Assembly: GCA_026261815.1 (NCBI GenBank)
Contig: JAMPIT010000379.1
Coordinates: forward strand, 5,406,001 to 5,470,000
From: Monarcha castaneiventris obscurior
Lineage: Eukaryota; Chordata; Aves; Passeriformes; Monarchidae
Length of the DNA: 64,000 nt
Direction: 5' to 3'
Shown: in pieces, positions 1 through 11,827 of the stretch
Layout: every line of letters begins with the position of its first letter
Numbering within the stretch: the first letter of the stretch is position 1
Program-made: the position numbers and the translations under genes
Notes under the pieces: model-generated
What the model was told of the DNA's origin: nothing
The model's input: only the letters and a program-made list of their open reading frames with translations
Database searches by the model: none

Positions 1-3000
1 ATTATCTTAAAGAGTAACAAAAATGTTTCTGCAGTACCAGTGCTACTTCTCACAATCCGCTGCTTTGGACCATTGGGACATGTAGTGAAAATGAGGCAAG
101 AAATGGACAGATCCATGTTAGTATTTTATTTTGTGCACCCTTGCTAGGTGCCTTCCCCCAGTGTATTTTTTCTACAGCATTTTACATTTAATGGAAATTC
201 TAGGCTGTTAATGTGTCAGACTTGCTTACTGTAAGGTGCTTAATTTCTTAGTAAACAGCTTTGAGACTTCAGTTTAGTCCAGGTGTTGATCCTTTTAGTA
301 TCCAAAAAATACTGGTTAGGTTTTCAGATAAAGAGCATAATGGCTTTTCATGATGTGTGTCAGGAGAAGAGTCGGTGACTAATCTTTCACAGAGGAAAGG
401 GCTGTGTAAGATACTGGTATAGGGCCTTCCACAAGAAGTAGAATATTACCCGCAATGCAGGAGTTCCTAAGTCAAAAATGACTGTCACATGTACAGAGAA
501 TGATGCTCATAATTCTGCAGAGCCAGCCGTCCTGCTGTGCTGGCTGAATGCTGGATACCATAGGGGTTGGCAGATAATTGCTCAGTCTGTGATGATACAC
601 GTCATTTGGTTTCATAGGTTTCTGACATCAGCATTGTTATGCAAAATGTCATATTGCACATAATTTCCATTTTTACTGAAGTATTGAATCTGGTCCCCCC
701 TACCCTTTCCCCTGCTTGCATTGTTTCACTTGCATTCTTCCGCTTGGCTGTTACGGAGGCAGATCTACTTTGCTGACTTAAGTCCTTTTCCTCATTGTTT
801 ACTGACTGAATAGTAGCTTTTGCTGTAGCTTCCACCACCAATTGTTGGTTCTTGGGGCAGTCCTGTGCAAGGCCGGGAGCTGCACTCAGTGATCCTTGTG
901 GATCCTTTTCCACTCAGGATATCCTGTGATCCTGTGATTCTCTCACCTTTTTTCCCTTTGGTTTTTAAACTAGCATTCAGTATGATTGGGCTTTGTCTCT
1001 TTTCAGCTATGTTGATTCGACTGAACTAGCAGAATTTGTAAGCTTCCCTGAGCTGTTTCTCACATGCACTGTCTGCAAAATGAATCTGTCTTGCAGGCTA
1101 ACTTGCTCACTTTACAATCAGAGTAGTATTTTTGCTCTGACTTAAGTGAATTTGATCTTCAAACATTCTATAAGTAAGTTCAAGTTTCACCTTCTGCTTT
1201 GAGAAGAGCCGTTAATAGATGCAGAATCTTTGTAAACATTTTTATACCCTCCACAGTTGATGGCAATCAAAGACTTTAGAGTGCTTTTTCCCTGTTAGCT
1301 CTAAGCATTGCATCTTGTGTTTGCTCTTATCTGTACCCAGGCTGTTTATCGTGGCACTGTCAGCTGTAGTTTACTTCCATCCATTTTTGTTCTTTTTTCA
1401 CTTCCTTATGTTTGTTCATTTTTCCTCTTTCTTCAAAATACAAAAACTACTCTGCAGTCATTTATCTAGGATCAGCTGATTCATGTTGCTAGAAATCCAC
1501 ATTCTTCTGGCTTGTTGCCCCAAGGTTGCAAGGGTTATACTCTATTATGTCAATATATTATTTCTTTTCCCACTTTTGAGAGTTACATGTCAGGTAGATC
1601 AAAGCTAGATCAAAGCTTTTATGGAGAGGTAGGCCTCCTCCAAATTTTATTGCTCATTTAATTCTTTTCTTACTTTTTTTTTTTTCCCCCCCAGTACTAC
1701 CTATCACAGCACTAGAATATCAGCATTCATATATCCTTGAGTATCTGTTTGGGTTTTTTTATTGAAAGACTGAGTGCCCTTACTTTACCAGTTGAATCCT
1801 GTCCTTAGCACTTTCACTGAAATCTCCTTGCTGCTGTGCTCATATTTTTGTGCTGTTTTGCAAACTTTGCGTGTCTTTTTCTCTAAGGGAGAAGACAGAT
1901 CAGCTGTTTATTTTGCAATCTGAGATTGCCTTAAACATGCTGATCTTGAGCCTTCTTCTTTAGAAAGCCTTTTTCCTCACTGCAGTTTCTTCTTCAGCAT
2001 AGTAGCATTTCCAATATTGAAAAAAACGGTTAATATTCAGTACGTGTTCTGCTGGCCTTAATCTGCTTTATTTTCCTTACAGTATTTTATCTTCAGTATG
2101 TTACTACAATGTGTGTATTTGTGTAACATCTGTGCGACAGTTTCATTCACCTTTATCCTGTCCTTCATTCCTTTGCTGATTTTCAATCCATAAAGATAAC
2201 CATCAGGCAATATCTTTTCATGATGTAAGCCAGCTAGAGAAAATAGACCATTGATTCAGTTTTCAGTAATGGAGTGGATTTGTTTTCCCTTCTCGTTTTC
2301 CTGACATAACTTTGGCTCTTTAACACAAGGAATTTTAGAGGAAGTTATTGATCTAAACATAGGTAAACTAAACTTTATACACCTAAACTTATAACCTAAA
2401 ATTAGACTGTATGGGGAACTTACAGTCTATACAGAAGAAAGACACATCTTCTGAAATGCATTCAATGTAGGAAATGTGAATTTGCTGCTCTGAATTGCTC
2501 TCTAGAGGATCCTTCCTCAGCATATTAATGACATAGGGAGATTTTGTTCATGTTAAGTGTCTAGTAGTAGGCAATACTAATAATTAAGTGTGCTTTTTGG
2601 GATGCCAATTCCATGCTGGGTTGGTTTGGGGGTGTTTTTTTTGCGTTTGCAGCTCTCATTGTAATACATCTGTTCAGTATTTTTAAAATGCATGACCACA
2701 GATTTTGGTTTTTTATGTGTTCTGTACTTTCATATGAGCAGGCCTTTGTGATCTCTGTATCCTTTTTGGCTATGCACTGACAAGCAATTTTGCTTCCATA
2801 GCTTCTGAATATCTTTTATGCTTGCTTGTTTCCATTTTGTTCTTTATTTTCTGATTAAAATGATAACAGAGATCTGTTTAGTAGATTAGAAGATCCTTAA
2901 GACCATGAAATTTCTTTTAAGGCCTCCTACCAAGCTTTTGTGTATTTACTACTGTTATGGAATTGCTGAGGCATAAAGTCTGCTTGGAAAATCTTACTAA

Positions 3001-3831
3001 ACATGCTGAACGCCTGTACTCCCACTGGCTTAAGAAGGAAATGAGGATGTCAGAGCACACACATTTTTTAAAATAACCTTTTTTTTTTCCCACCTCTTGG
3101 CTGTGGTTTTGTTTTGGAGTTTTTTGTGGATTTTTTTTAATTCTGCTGAAGTAATAAAACTTTATTTAAACTAGTATTTCCAGGATCAAAGGTAAGAAAA
3201 TTTTCAGAAGAATGCATAGTACACATGGCTCCTTTGCACTTCATCCCTGAGAATGAATGCATAGATTATAAATATGTGTCTTTTACCATCTTAAGAATGT
3301 TAAACTTCTGTCATATTGCTGGCTATGTTGCCCCTAAAAGCAGGTAAAGGAGGGAAAAAGGGATTTCCTTTACAACTGTTACTGCTAGAAGAAGATACAA
3401 TTGTGCATTTCTTCTGCAATGGATGCTGTAGTAGTGTTGCAGCATTGTGCTGGTATTTAAAAAAAAAAAAAAGTAAAAAACAAAATAAAGAACCCCTAAC
3501 AGGAATGTAAACTGAGCGTGAATAGTGGTGAATCTGTGTACCTTGCTTTTTTGTTTCATTTGGGTGTCAAATAGTTAAATAATGAATAATAGATTACCTA
3601 TTTTAAAAATATTCATGGTTTTAATACTTGTAAGAAAATCTCAGTAGTAAGGTTTCCAAAATACATAAAACTCTATATAAATTAGTTAGTCACCACTTAA
3701 GCAAGGCACTATTTTAAACTAGAAAATATGTATTTTTTGTAAATAAAAAATGTGGGTGGTGAGCAAGGTTAGCCTATTCCCTTATCCTTAATGTGATGGA
3801 AATGCCTATTTTAATTTCTGTTTTTCTTTAG
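1..3831 (+). other. ASXL3: ASXL3 intron (3' part) upstream of the large penultimate exon
   Basis: No convincing coding exon is visible here. The stretch is AT-rich with poly-T runs and scattered short open frames without codon-like character. It ends in a pyrimidine-rich tract and an AG at 3830-3831, which is the acceptor of the next exon. The N-terminal ASXN/HARE-HTH and DEUBAD regions of ASXL3 must be encoded upstream of the window. Near 855-945 there is a CR1 3'-end fragment, listed separately. The intron call is an inference from the downstream exon. Confidence 0.75.
855..945 (+). repeat. CR1 LINE 3'-end fragment
   Basis: The stretch reads like the avian CR1 3' terminus: a 'cagtgatccttgtgg' core, then 'ccactcaggatat' and a short tail of tgtgatcc/tgtgattc repeats. 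Only the last 90 or so bases are recognisable. The upstream limit is uncertain. It lies inside the ASXL3 intron in the same orientation as the gene. Confidence 0.6.
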
Positions 3832-5773
3832 GTTGGGAATGTCAAGAGGAGAATCAATGAAGCTCACTGCAGTGCAGAACAATGATGAAGATGAAAGCAA
3901 TTCTTTGTGCAGATCTTCTGGCACACCTGGTCCTTCTAAGCAAGCAGCCTTAAAGGATCAAGAGGAGAAAGGTGCTAAAGTTCCACCTGTACCTGAGAGA
4001 GATTATAGTCCATCTCACTGTAGCATGGAACAGGTTCCTGTCAAGGATCTAACGGCAGGTTCTGAGGATATACTGATACCTGAAGAATCAGTCATTCAGG
4101 AGGAAATTGCTGAAGAGGTCGAGACAAGTATTTGTGAATGCCAAGAGGAGAACCATAAGCCAGAACGTGAGTTTTCTGAGGAGTCTGTAAGTTCAGCTGG
4201 CACAAATGAGGAAACAGAGGCAGTACAGCTTGCAGACAGCACTGAGTCCTGTGTCATGATGAATGATGTAACTGATACTGTATCTCACATTGAAATTAAA
4301 GTGGAGTTGAAGTCAGAATGCCCTCAGGAGGAGATGTCAGTTGTGATAGATCAGCTGGAGGATTGCATATCACCAGCACAATCAGCTTCATCCACAAACT
4401 CTGTCAGCAGTACAGCTGAGAAGGATTCTGAGTCTGCAAAAGAGCTAATTGTGCCAGAAATGCAAAGTGCTGCTCTGGAAGGCTCCTTGTTCACTGGTGG
4501 AGGCATTGCAGTGGATATGGAGCTTCATAGCGACCCTGAGGAACAGTTATCTGAGAATGCTTGTATTTCTGAAACTTCCTTTTCTTCTGGAAGCCCAGAA
4601 GTTTGTATTGCCTCTCCTGGAGGAGACACTCAGTCGACTTCAGAGGAACCCTGTACTCCAGCATCTCTTGAAACAGCTTGCTCATCTGAAGTGTCCAGTT
4701 CTGAAAACATTGAAGGTGATATTCAGCAAAAGGCCAATGATGAAAACTTGCACACACCCTTAATGTCGGAAATCTCTCCAATGTCCACCTCACCTGTAAC
4801 CTCAGAAGCATCTCTGATGTCAAATTTACCTTTAACATCAGAGGCATCACCAGCTTCTAATTTACCTTTAACATCAGAAACATCTCCAATGTCTGATTTG
4901 CCTTTAGCATCAGAAACATCTTCAGTATCTTCTGTTCTTCTAACTTCTGAAACATTTGTGACAAATAGTTTGCCTCTTCCATCAGAGGTATCTCCAGTTT
5001 CTAATTCCCCAAGCAGTGAAAGACTTACTCTGCAACAAAGGAAATCACCATGTTTGTTGGAAGACTCCCTTCCCATTCTGAAAGAAGAAAGCTCTGTCAT
5101 TCCTAAGGTGGTTCAAGAAGAGAACCTTGTTCAGCCAAAACAACTTCAGAGTGCCCCTGAAAATATGAAAGTTGGTCCACTAACAATTATACCTGATACT
5201 TCAGTATTGGAAGAGTCCCAAAGCAAAAACCTCAGTCATCAGCCATGTAAGTCACATTCTGAAATTGAGAAATCCTACGTTGCATCCATGCCAGAACACA
5301 CTCCTCCAGAGGTGATCAAAAATAAAAATCACAGTGTTCAGCAAAGAGGTGACAAGAAAGGTACACTCTTGCCCTCAGAGGTATCTGTCTTATCAGAAGG
5401 ATCACTTGGCAAAAATATCGAGTTGCTTCCATCAAAGGCACATGATAAACTATATACCTCATCTCTAGAGAAAGCTACATTCTCTGAAGTTTGCAGAAGT
5501 AAATCTCACAAGCTAACAGGCAGCACCCAAAGTCGTTTGGAGAGTTCACATTCTTCCAAGTCTCTAGAACCCACAAAATCACTGGAAGCAAGAAATGAAA
5601 GTAGAGACCCAGAGATCCCAAAGAGGAAAACAGCAGAACAGCATGGTTTTGGAATCTGTAAAGAGAAGAGAGCTAGAATAGACGATGATCAGCCTAACCG
5701 TAATGCTTCATCAACGAGTCCATCTGATAAGGAGCAGCCACCCAGAGAGGAACCCCGAGTTCCACCCCTTAAG
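3832..5773 (+). CDS. ASXL3: ASXL3 penultimate large coding exon (partial CDS)
   Basis: This exon encodes 647 full codons of ASXL3, a scaffold that activates the BAP1 deubiquitinase of the nuclear PR-DUB complex, which removes ubiquitin from histone H2A. The acceptor is a T-rich tract ending in AG at 3830-3831. The first base, 3832, completes a codon begun in the previous exon. The exon ends in phase 0 at AAG|gtaaag (5773/5774). The product is a disordered, Ser/Glu/Pro-rich linker with no folded domain. It contains IKVE, LKSE and LKEE, which fit the psi-K-x-E SUMO consensus, and a basic patch (KEKRAR) near its end. A tandem 12-residue repeat lies at 4763-5014. A single exon of about 1.9 kb followed by one of about 3.7 kb is typical of ASXL3. 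Family assignment is strong; the paralogue call rests on exon layout and on NOL4 as neighbour. Confidence 0.9.
4763..5014 (+). repeat. ASXL3: Coding tandem repeat, seven degenerate 12-residue (36-bp) units
   Basis: Seven consecutive in-frame units follow the pattern [TMAP]SE[AITV]SxxSxLPL. Unit starts are 36 bp apart, beginning at ATG 4763. Units 2-4 are closest to each other (for example [12 protein letters not shown] and [12 protein letters not shown]); units 1 and 5-7 are more diverged. The repeat adds Ser/Thr-rich disordered sequence and keeps the reading frame. Confidence 0.8.
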
Positions 5774-8140
5774 GTAAAGTTGTGAATAAACAGGTTGGCT
5801 TGGAAACTAAAGGTTTATTATCTCCCTCTATGAACTGCATACAGGCACAGTGCGTGCTGTATTTTTTGTGGATGTATAAGGGCTGTTAGTACTGATGGTT
5901 TTGCTTTACTCGTGCATTTCCACCATGCCAAATGACTTCTGATACAAATATACCTACTGTTGTTCAGTAGGAGTCTTTGCTAAAAAATTGATTTTGTGTG
6001 TGGGAAAGCTTTCCAGGATCCATGGCTTAATCTAATTCAAGATCTTCCCCATCAGTCACACGTAGTACTTGTTTTTCTAATTGCCCATCTGTATTTTGTA
6101 CTTGTTCTCCTGTGGATGTCTTCTCCAGCAAGCATGAATAATAAATGTTATCATAACCAATACTTAGAAAAACAACCAGCGCCTTAATCCAGCAGGAGAA
6201 CCAAGAGTCAGAATACTTGAAAATCCCTTTTCAAGCCCTGGGCTTGGGGTAGGCTGAAATAAAAGGTTTCCCTGTAGAATTAACTGGAAACAGAGACCTA
6301 TAGGGGGAAGTATCTGATTGATAAATGTAAAGATACCTTTGTTAATGGCAAAGCAAAAGGTAAAAAAATACACCACCTAAGCAAACACTTTTATGTGTAT
6401 TATTCTGCTATGTACAAAAGTATATTTCAGTTGAAAAGCATTTTTTCCATAACAGAGAGTTCTATAGATTTAGTTATATATAGGCTCAGTGTTTTGACCC
6501 TTTTCATTTTGTACTTGATGACATCAGCCAAGTTTAAGATCCAATTTGCTGAATTTAAGCCATTGACTTTGCAATACTAGTTCCTGATTATTCAGAAATG
6601 CCCTTTTCTGCATTTATTTTTAACTGCTGCAGTCACTGAACATTGTTAATGTGGCCGGGAGGGCAAATAGACTAACTGCTTTAATCACTAGTGCAGAAGC
6701 ATATTTCAGCTAATTTATTTTTAAGAGCAGTGATGCAATTGGAAGTTAGTCCTGCTCTGAGTTTAGTGATATTCTTTCATATTTGGAAGGTGTCTATCTA
6801 GCCTAATAAATTCTAATAGCTCTCTGAGCATAAAGGAAAATAGATCACTAGGGGATAAAAAAAGGTCATTACTATAATAATAATAAAAATAATCAAGCAC
6901 TTGGAGCTCTAGGAGCTCTGGTAATGAAAAGTGGAAACTGGAAAGAGTTGCTGCTGAAACAGAAAGCAGAATGTTCTGAAGAATCGTGGCCAGTCAATTC
7001 TGGTATGCTTTTTGTGTAACAAATATTTGGCTCTTGAATCATCTCACCAACAAACCTCCATCCTTTGTAATTAAAAGAGGAGAAATAACCCCAGTTCTTC
7101 TAACTCATTCTGCTATATGGCTGTCATTTCCCATCATGTCTTATGACTGCATTTTCTACAAGTACTACCTAGTTTTCTTCTCAGTTCCTTTCAGAAGATG
7201 TCATAGCATTAGCCACAAGTCCTATTACTGTGAACAGCCAGTAGATATATGTCCATTTTAAGAAACTGATTTTTTTTTTGCCAGCCTTGGGGTATTCTGA
7301 GAGAGTTTATGAGTTACAAAGTGGTTCCAAGACTCTTAATGCTGAAAAACGATATGCCAATTGGAAACATCCTAATAATTCCAGTGATTTTACAGGTTAT
7401 TATTTTGCTTAAAATGCTAGGTATTTAAATTTTTAATATTTGTGGGTTTATTATTTATAGGCTTGAGGATTTAATTTTTGAAGTGCAGTAATGTAGAAGT
7501 TATCCAGGGATGTACTAAAGTGAGTCTCTTAAAAATGCAAGTGAGGAAAGGAAAGGCATATCCTTTAGTGACTCACTTCTTTTACATCTCTTAAATCCTC
7601 TGTGGTGGCACTTGGAAAATGGGCTCAGTGGAGATACCACTATGTCCTATCTAAAGGCAAGATTTGTTACCTGGTATATTAGCAAAACACAGGCTGTTTC
7701 TGATGTCTTAATCACTGGAGACCAAGGAGAAAGGCACTACATGATCCTTACTTTTTCACATGTTTGCAGGAAGGGGTTGCTTGCAGGTTCTTGTCCAGTA
7801 TCGCTGCTCGAGGCTCGCTGATCATCCCAGGTAGATGCACTGAATATAAAACAGGTCTGACAAATTGTATCTGATAAGCATCACATTGTCATCCAGTTCA
7901 ATCTTTCTTCCTGTCAGAAGGATCAGTGTGAGTAGGCTAATACAGGTGTCAGTTATTCACAGTGGAGGATGATAAAATATTGAAGCATAAATATTGAAGT
8001 TTTAGCAGTTTTCTGTCCACCTGTACTGAACAGTAATTCCCTTCATTACCTTTCTCTGACCCTCAAAAAGACAGCTTGTTATTTTAGTGAGTTGATGGTC
8101 TCATTAAAATTTACTGGGTTTTTTCTTTATCTTCCTTTAG
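5774..8140 (+). other. ASXL3: ASXL3 last intron
   Basis: The intron runs from donor gtaaag (5774) to acceptor cttcctttag (8131-8140). The donor reads a stop three codons into the intron, which confirms that splicing is needed. The intron is AT-rich. Its short open frames lack supporting signals, and I recognise no repeat or RNA gene in it. Confidence 0.88.
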
Positions 8141-11100
8141 ATTCAGCTTTCAAAAATTGGACCACCTTTTATCATCAAGAGCCAACCTGTTTCTAAACCA
8201 GAACCTCGAGTTTCCCCAAGTACATCAGTCAGCAGTGGGAGAAACACTGGGGCTAGAACTCTGGCAGATATCAAAGCGAGAGCTCAGCAAGCAAGAGCCC
8301 AAAGAGAAGCTGCAGCTGCAGCAGCCGTGGCAGCAGCTGCCAGCATAGTCTCTGGAGCAATGGGGACCCCATGCGAAGGTGGAAAGACAAGAACGCTGGC
8401 ACACATCAAGGAGCAAACAAAGGCCAAGCTATTTGCAAAGCATCAAGCCAGAGCTCATTTACTCCAGACTAATAAGGAATCAAAGTCGCAGTTCAGCTCA
8501 AAGGAAAGCAGTACCTCATCTCTGGAGATACCAACGACTACTGACACAAAGATTGAAGGTTCTACTGGTGTCATTATTGTTAATCCTAACTGCAGGTCCC
8601 CTAGCAACAAGTCTTCTCATCACCGTGAGACCACCACTTTATTGCAGCCGTCCCTTAACACAGCTACATTACCAGAAACTGCTACTGAGATATCTGTGCA
8701 CAGTTCTGATGAAAATATACCTGTGCCACAATTGTGTGAGAAAATTATTTCATCTACCTCTACTGAAAGTAACAGTGTGCCAGTGCTTTATAATAAAAGT
8801 TCAGTCTCTGTGTGTGTTTGCAGCACTGCTATGTCCGGAGCAATTAAAGAACTTTCTTTTGCAAGTTCTGTTGATAAATCCTCTGTGTTAATGTCTGTTG
8901 ACAGCGCAAACACAGCAATTTCAGCCTGTAATATAAATATGCTGAAAACCATCCAAGGGGCTGATACTCCCTGCATAACTGTTGGACCAAAATGTATTGA
9001 TAACAGTAATGTACCAGTCTCCATAGACAACACAGTCTTATCAAACACCATCGATGACAAAAGGTTGCCACTACCCAGTAGCAATGTGAATAATGCGGTC
9101 TCCAGTCATTATGCCACTGTGCCAGCTTCATCTATTGCAAGTAACTTGCCAAATCATCTCTCTGGTAGTTCTGTACTGATTCCCCCAGTGGGGGCTACCA
9201 ACAGATTTCCTTCTGATCAGATAGCCATAACTGGGTGTAGCGAGCAGAGCGCTGTCTCCATCCACACTTCCGTCAGGTCAGCTTTAAGTTGCAGCGAGGC
9301 GCCTGCAGCAGCAGATTCTGTTGCAAGGCCGCCCATTTCAATGTTTACTGGTAACATGGTGACAATAAGCTCTTACGATAACGCTACTAAACTGAATGCT
9401 GATCTCTTAGAAAAAAGCTCTGGAGCACGAAACCGGATGGATCTCTCTGGTAAATCTCAGCCACTGAGCTTTACGCAAACTGCCATGAATAGGTCTATAC
9501 CTTGTAAAGTCATTGTTGACCACACCACAAACCAGAATTCCAGTCTGTCACTTTCTTCCTCTATTGAAAATGCAGAGAACAGCATTGACCTGCAGAGCAG
9601 ACCTGTAAGGACAGAAACTGCCTTACAAAGTATAGCCTGTCCTCAGGTGTCTGTCATAAGCAGGCCTGAAGTGGTCGCTAATGAAAACCTCGATCACAGT
9701 TCCAGCTTTATTGCCATTACAGCAAAGCAAGACAGCAAAAGCTTGCAGGCAGGGTGTTCAAGTCTTCGAGAAGTGCCTCTTGCTCCTCAAGATAAATTAA
9801 TTGAGGTGGTTACTACCAGCCAAGGCTTTGCTGAGCAACTAAGAGGCCCTTCAGCACTGAAAAATGAAGCCAATGCTGCCTGTACCAATCAGTACAACAC
9901 CAACAATAGAATTTGTTGGCGTGATGTGGAGGCAATGAATACAGACCAGCCAGTGGTCAGCCATCTTACCTCTGGTAAGCATAAGGAATACGCAGAGCAA
10001 AGCTGCTTGAAAAACGTCAAAAGTGAACCTTCCAGTTACACACAAATGCCAGAACTGCAATCCAGGAGTCTTTTGACAAGCATTGCTGTTCCTGTCAAAT
10101 CAGAAACAAATGAGTCTGACAAGTGCTTCAGGATGGACACCGAGGATTTTACAGGACCTGAAATGCCTGTCCAGACTGCAGAAATAGCCACGAGTGTGCA
10201 GCCACCACAGACCTCCAAGACATCCATCGCGGACTCCATGGAAGACTCCCTGTCCCTGACAACAGAAACCCTAAAGAGAGTTACGAGTGCTGGGGGCTCT
10301 AGCTGTCGCTTGTCGTCAGTGGAGGCCAACAATCCTTTAGTGACACAGTTACTGCAAGGCAATCTGCCTTTGGAAAAAGTGCTGCCGCAGCCCAGATCAG
10401 GAGCCAAACTAGAAATTAACAGGCTTCCCTTGCCTTTGCAAACTACCTCAGTATGTAAAACAGCAGTGGCCGAGAGAAATATTGTTGAACATGCTTCCAA
10501 CTCTCCTAATCCAGATGGTAAAGGATTTACAGCAGGCAGCATAGCCCCGCTACAAATCAGAAAGCGTGAAAACCATCCGAAAAAGAGGATGGCCAGGACT
10601 ATAGGGGAACATGCTCAAATTAAATGTGAGCCTGGGAAGGTGTCAATGGACACAGATGTTAAAGTGGCTCCTTGTGTAATTAGTTCCAGCATGAATCAGC
10701 TAGGGCACGGACAGCCATTTAAGCAGGAGTGGCTTAACAAACACGCCATTCAGAGCCGGATCGCTCACAGCCCGGAGATCAAGCAGCAGAAGAGACCATT
10801 GCCTTCATGCAGTTTCCAGCAGAGCTTATTTCACATTGATAAAAATGGCAGCTTTCACGCAGAAGCCAGTACCTCACATAGACAGCATTTTTACCAAATG
10901 TCCATGGCTGCAAGAGGCCCCATTCCTACGGCAGCTTTGTTGCAAACTACTTCAAAAGGCCCACCTGGCTGCAACGCATTTGCTTTTAGCAGACACCTGG
11001 AACAGAAGGGTTTGGGAGATGTGAATATTTCTACAGCAGCTCACCAGCTGAGGCTAGGAAGTGTGTTTTCCCCTAACATTCAAATTAAGGAAGGTGATGA

Positions 11101-11496
11101 CATTGCCAGTGCCTCTCAAACTCTGCAGAGTAAAACATTAGTGCATCCCCCTGCTCCCCCTCCACCCCTGCCACCTCCTCCCCCTCCTCACCCAAATGCA
11201 GAAGTCCCCTCTGATCAAAAACAACCGACAGTTACTATGGAAACCACTAAAAGACTTAGTTGGCCTCAGCCAGCAAGCATCTGTAGCAATATAAAATCTG
11301 AACCTATTTCTTTTGAGGAAGGTTTAAGCAGCAGCTGCGAACTGGGCATGAAACAAGCTTCCTATGATCAGAACGAAGTGAAAGAACAGTTAAAAGCGTT
11401 TGCATTAAAAAATGCAGATTTCTCTTCCTATTTACTTTCTGAGCCACAGAAGCCTTTTACCCAACTTGCTGCTCAGAAAATACAGACGCAGCACCC

Positions 11497-11528
<32 letters not shown>

Positions 11529-11827
11529 TCTGTGGAAATTATCCAACAATACACTTTGGTAGCACAAGTTTCAAAAGGGCAGCATCTGCAATTGAGAAAT
11601 CGATTGGGATTTTAGGAAGTGGTTCAAACACTGCCACAGGCCTGTCTAACCAGAACGCGCAGATCCCGGTTCAGAAATTTGCTGACAGCAGCAATGCCGA
11701 TGAACTGGAACTGAAATGCTCCTGCAGGCTGAAAGCCATGATCGTGTGCAAAGGCTGCGGAGCCTTCTGTCATGATGACTGCATAGGGCCTTCCAAACTG
11801 TGTGTAGCTTGTCTGGTGGTGCGGTAG
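8141..11827 (+). CDS. ASXL3: ASXL3 terminal coding exon with ASXM2 motif and C-terminal PHD finger
   Basis: The exon begins in phase 0 after cttcctttag and encodes 1,228 residues to TAG at 11825-11827. Near its start is the ASXL-family block [18 protein letters not shown] followed by an Ala run (8260-8345, ASXM1 region). At 10328-10400 is the conserved ASXM2 segment with the nuclear-receptor-box-like LVTQLL and LPLEKVLP. A Pro-rich run lies at 11147-11194 and ten CAG codons at 11498-11527. The C-terminal PHD-type zinc finger starts at about 11717 and carries the Cys/His series CSC, CKGC, FCHDDC, CVAC, ending CLVVR. Between these the protein is long, Ser/Thr-rich and disordered, with several psi-K-x-E motifs. 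By family knowledge ASXL3 partners BAP1 in chromatin regulation. Truncations in the two last exons of human ASXL3 cause Bainbridge-Ropers syndrome. Here the frame is intact. Confidence 0.93.
11498..11527 (+). repeat. ASXL3: (CAG)10 polyglutamine codon run in ASXL3
   Basis: Ten uninterrupted CAG codons in frame, following CAC CCA and followed by CTC. They encode a ten-residue polyglutamine stretch about 100 residues before the C terminus. Pure CAG runs are length-variable, so allele size may differ between individuals. Confidence 0.9.
11717..11824 (+). other. ASXL3: ASXL-type C-terminal PHD finger (coding)
   Basis: The last 36 residues hold the zinc ligands in the order C-x-C, C-x2-C, C-H-x2-C, C-x2-C. 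This compact PHD at the extreme C terminus is diagnostic of the ASXL1/2/3 family. No ligand is missing. It is expected to bind chromatin or partner peptides, but the ligand is not settled by sequence. Confidence 0.9.

Noticed and set aside
4449..5100. Open frames on both strands inside the ASXL3 exon
   Set aside because: Shadows of the long ASXL3 reading frame; they have no start context and no independent signals.
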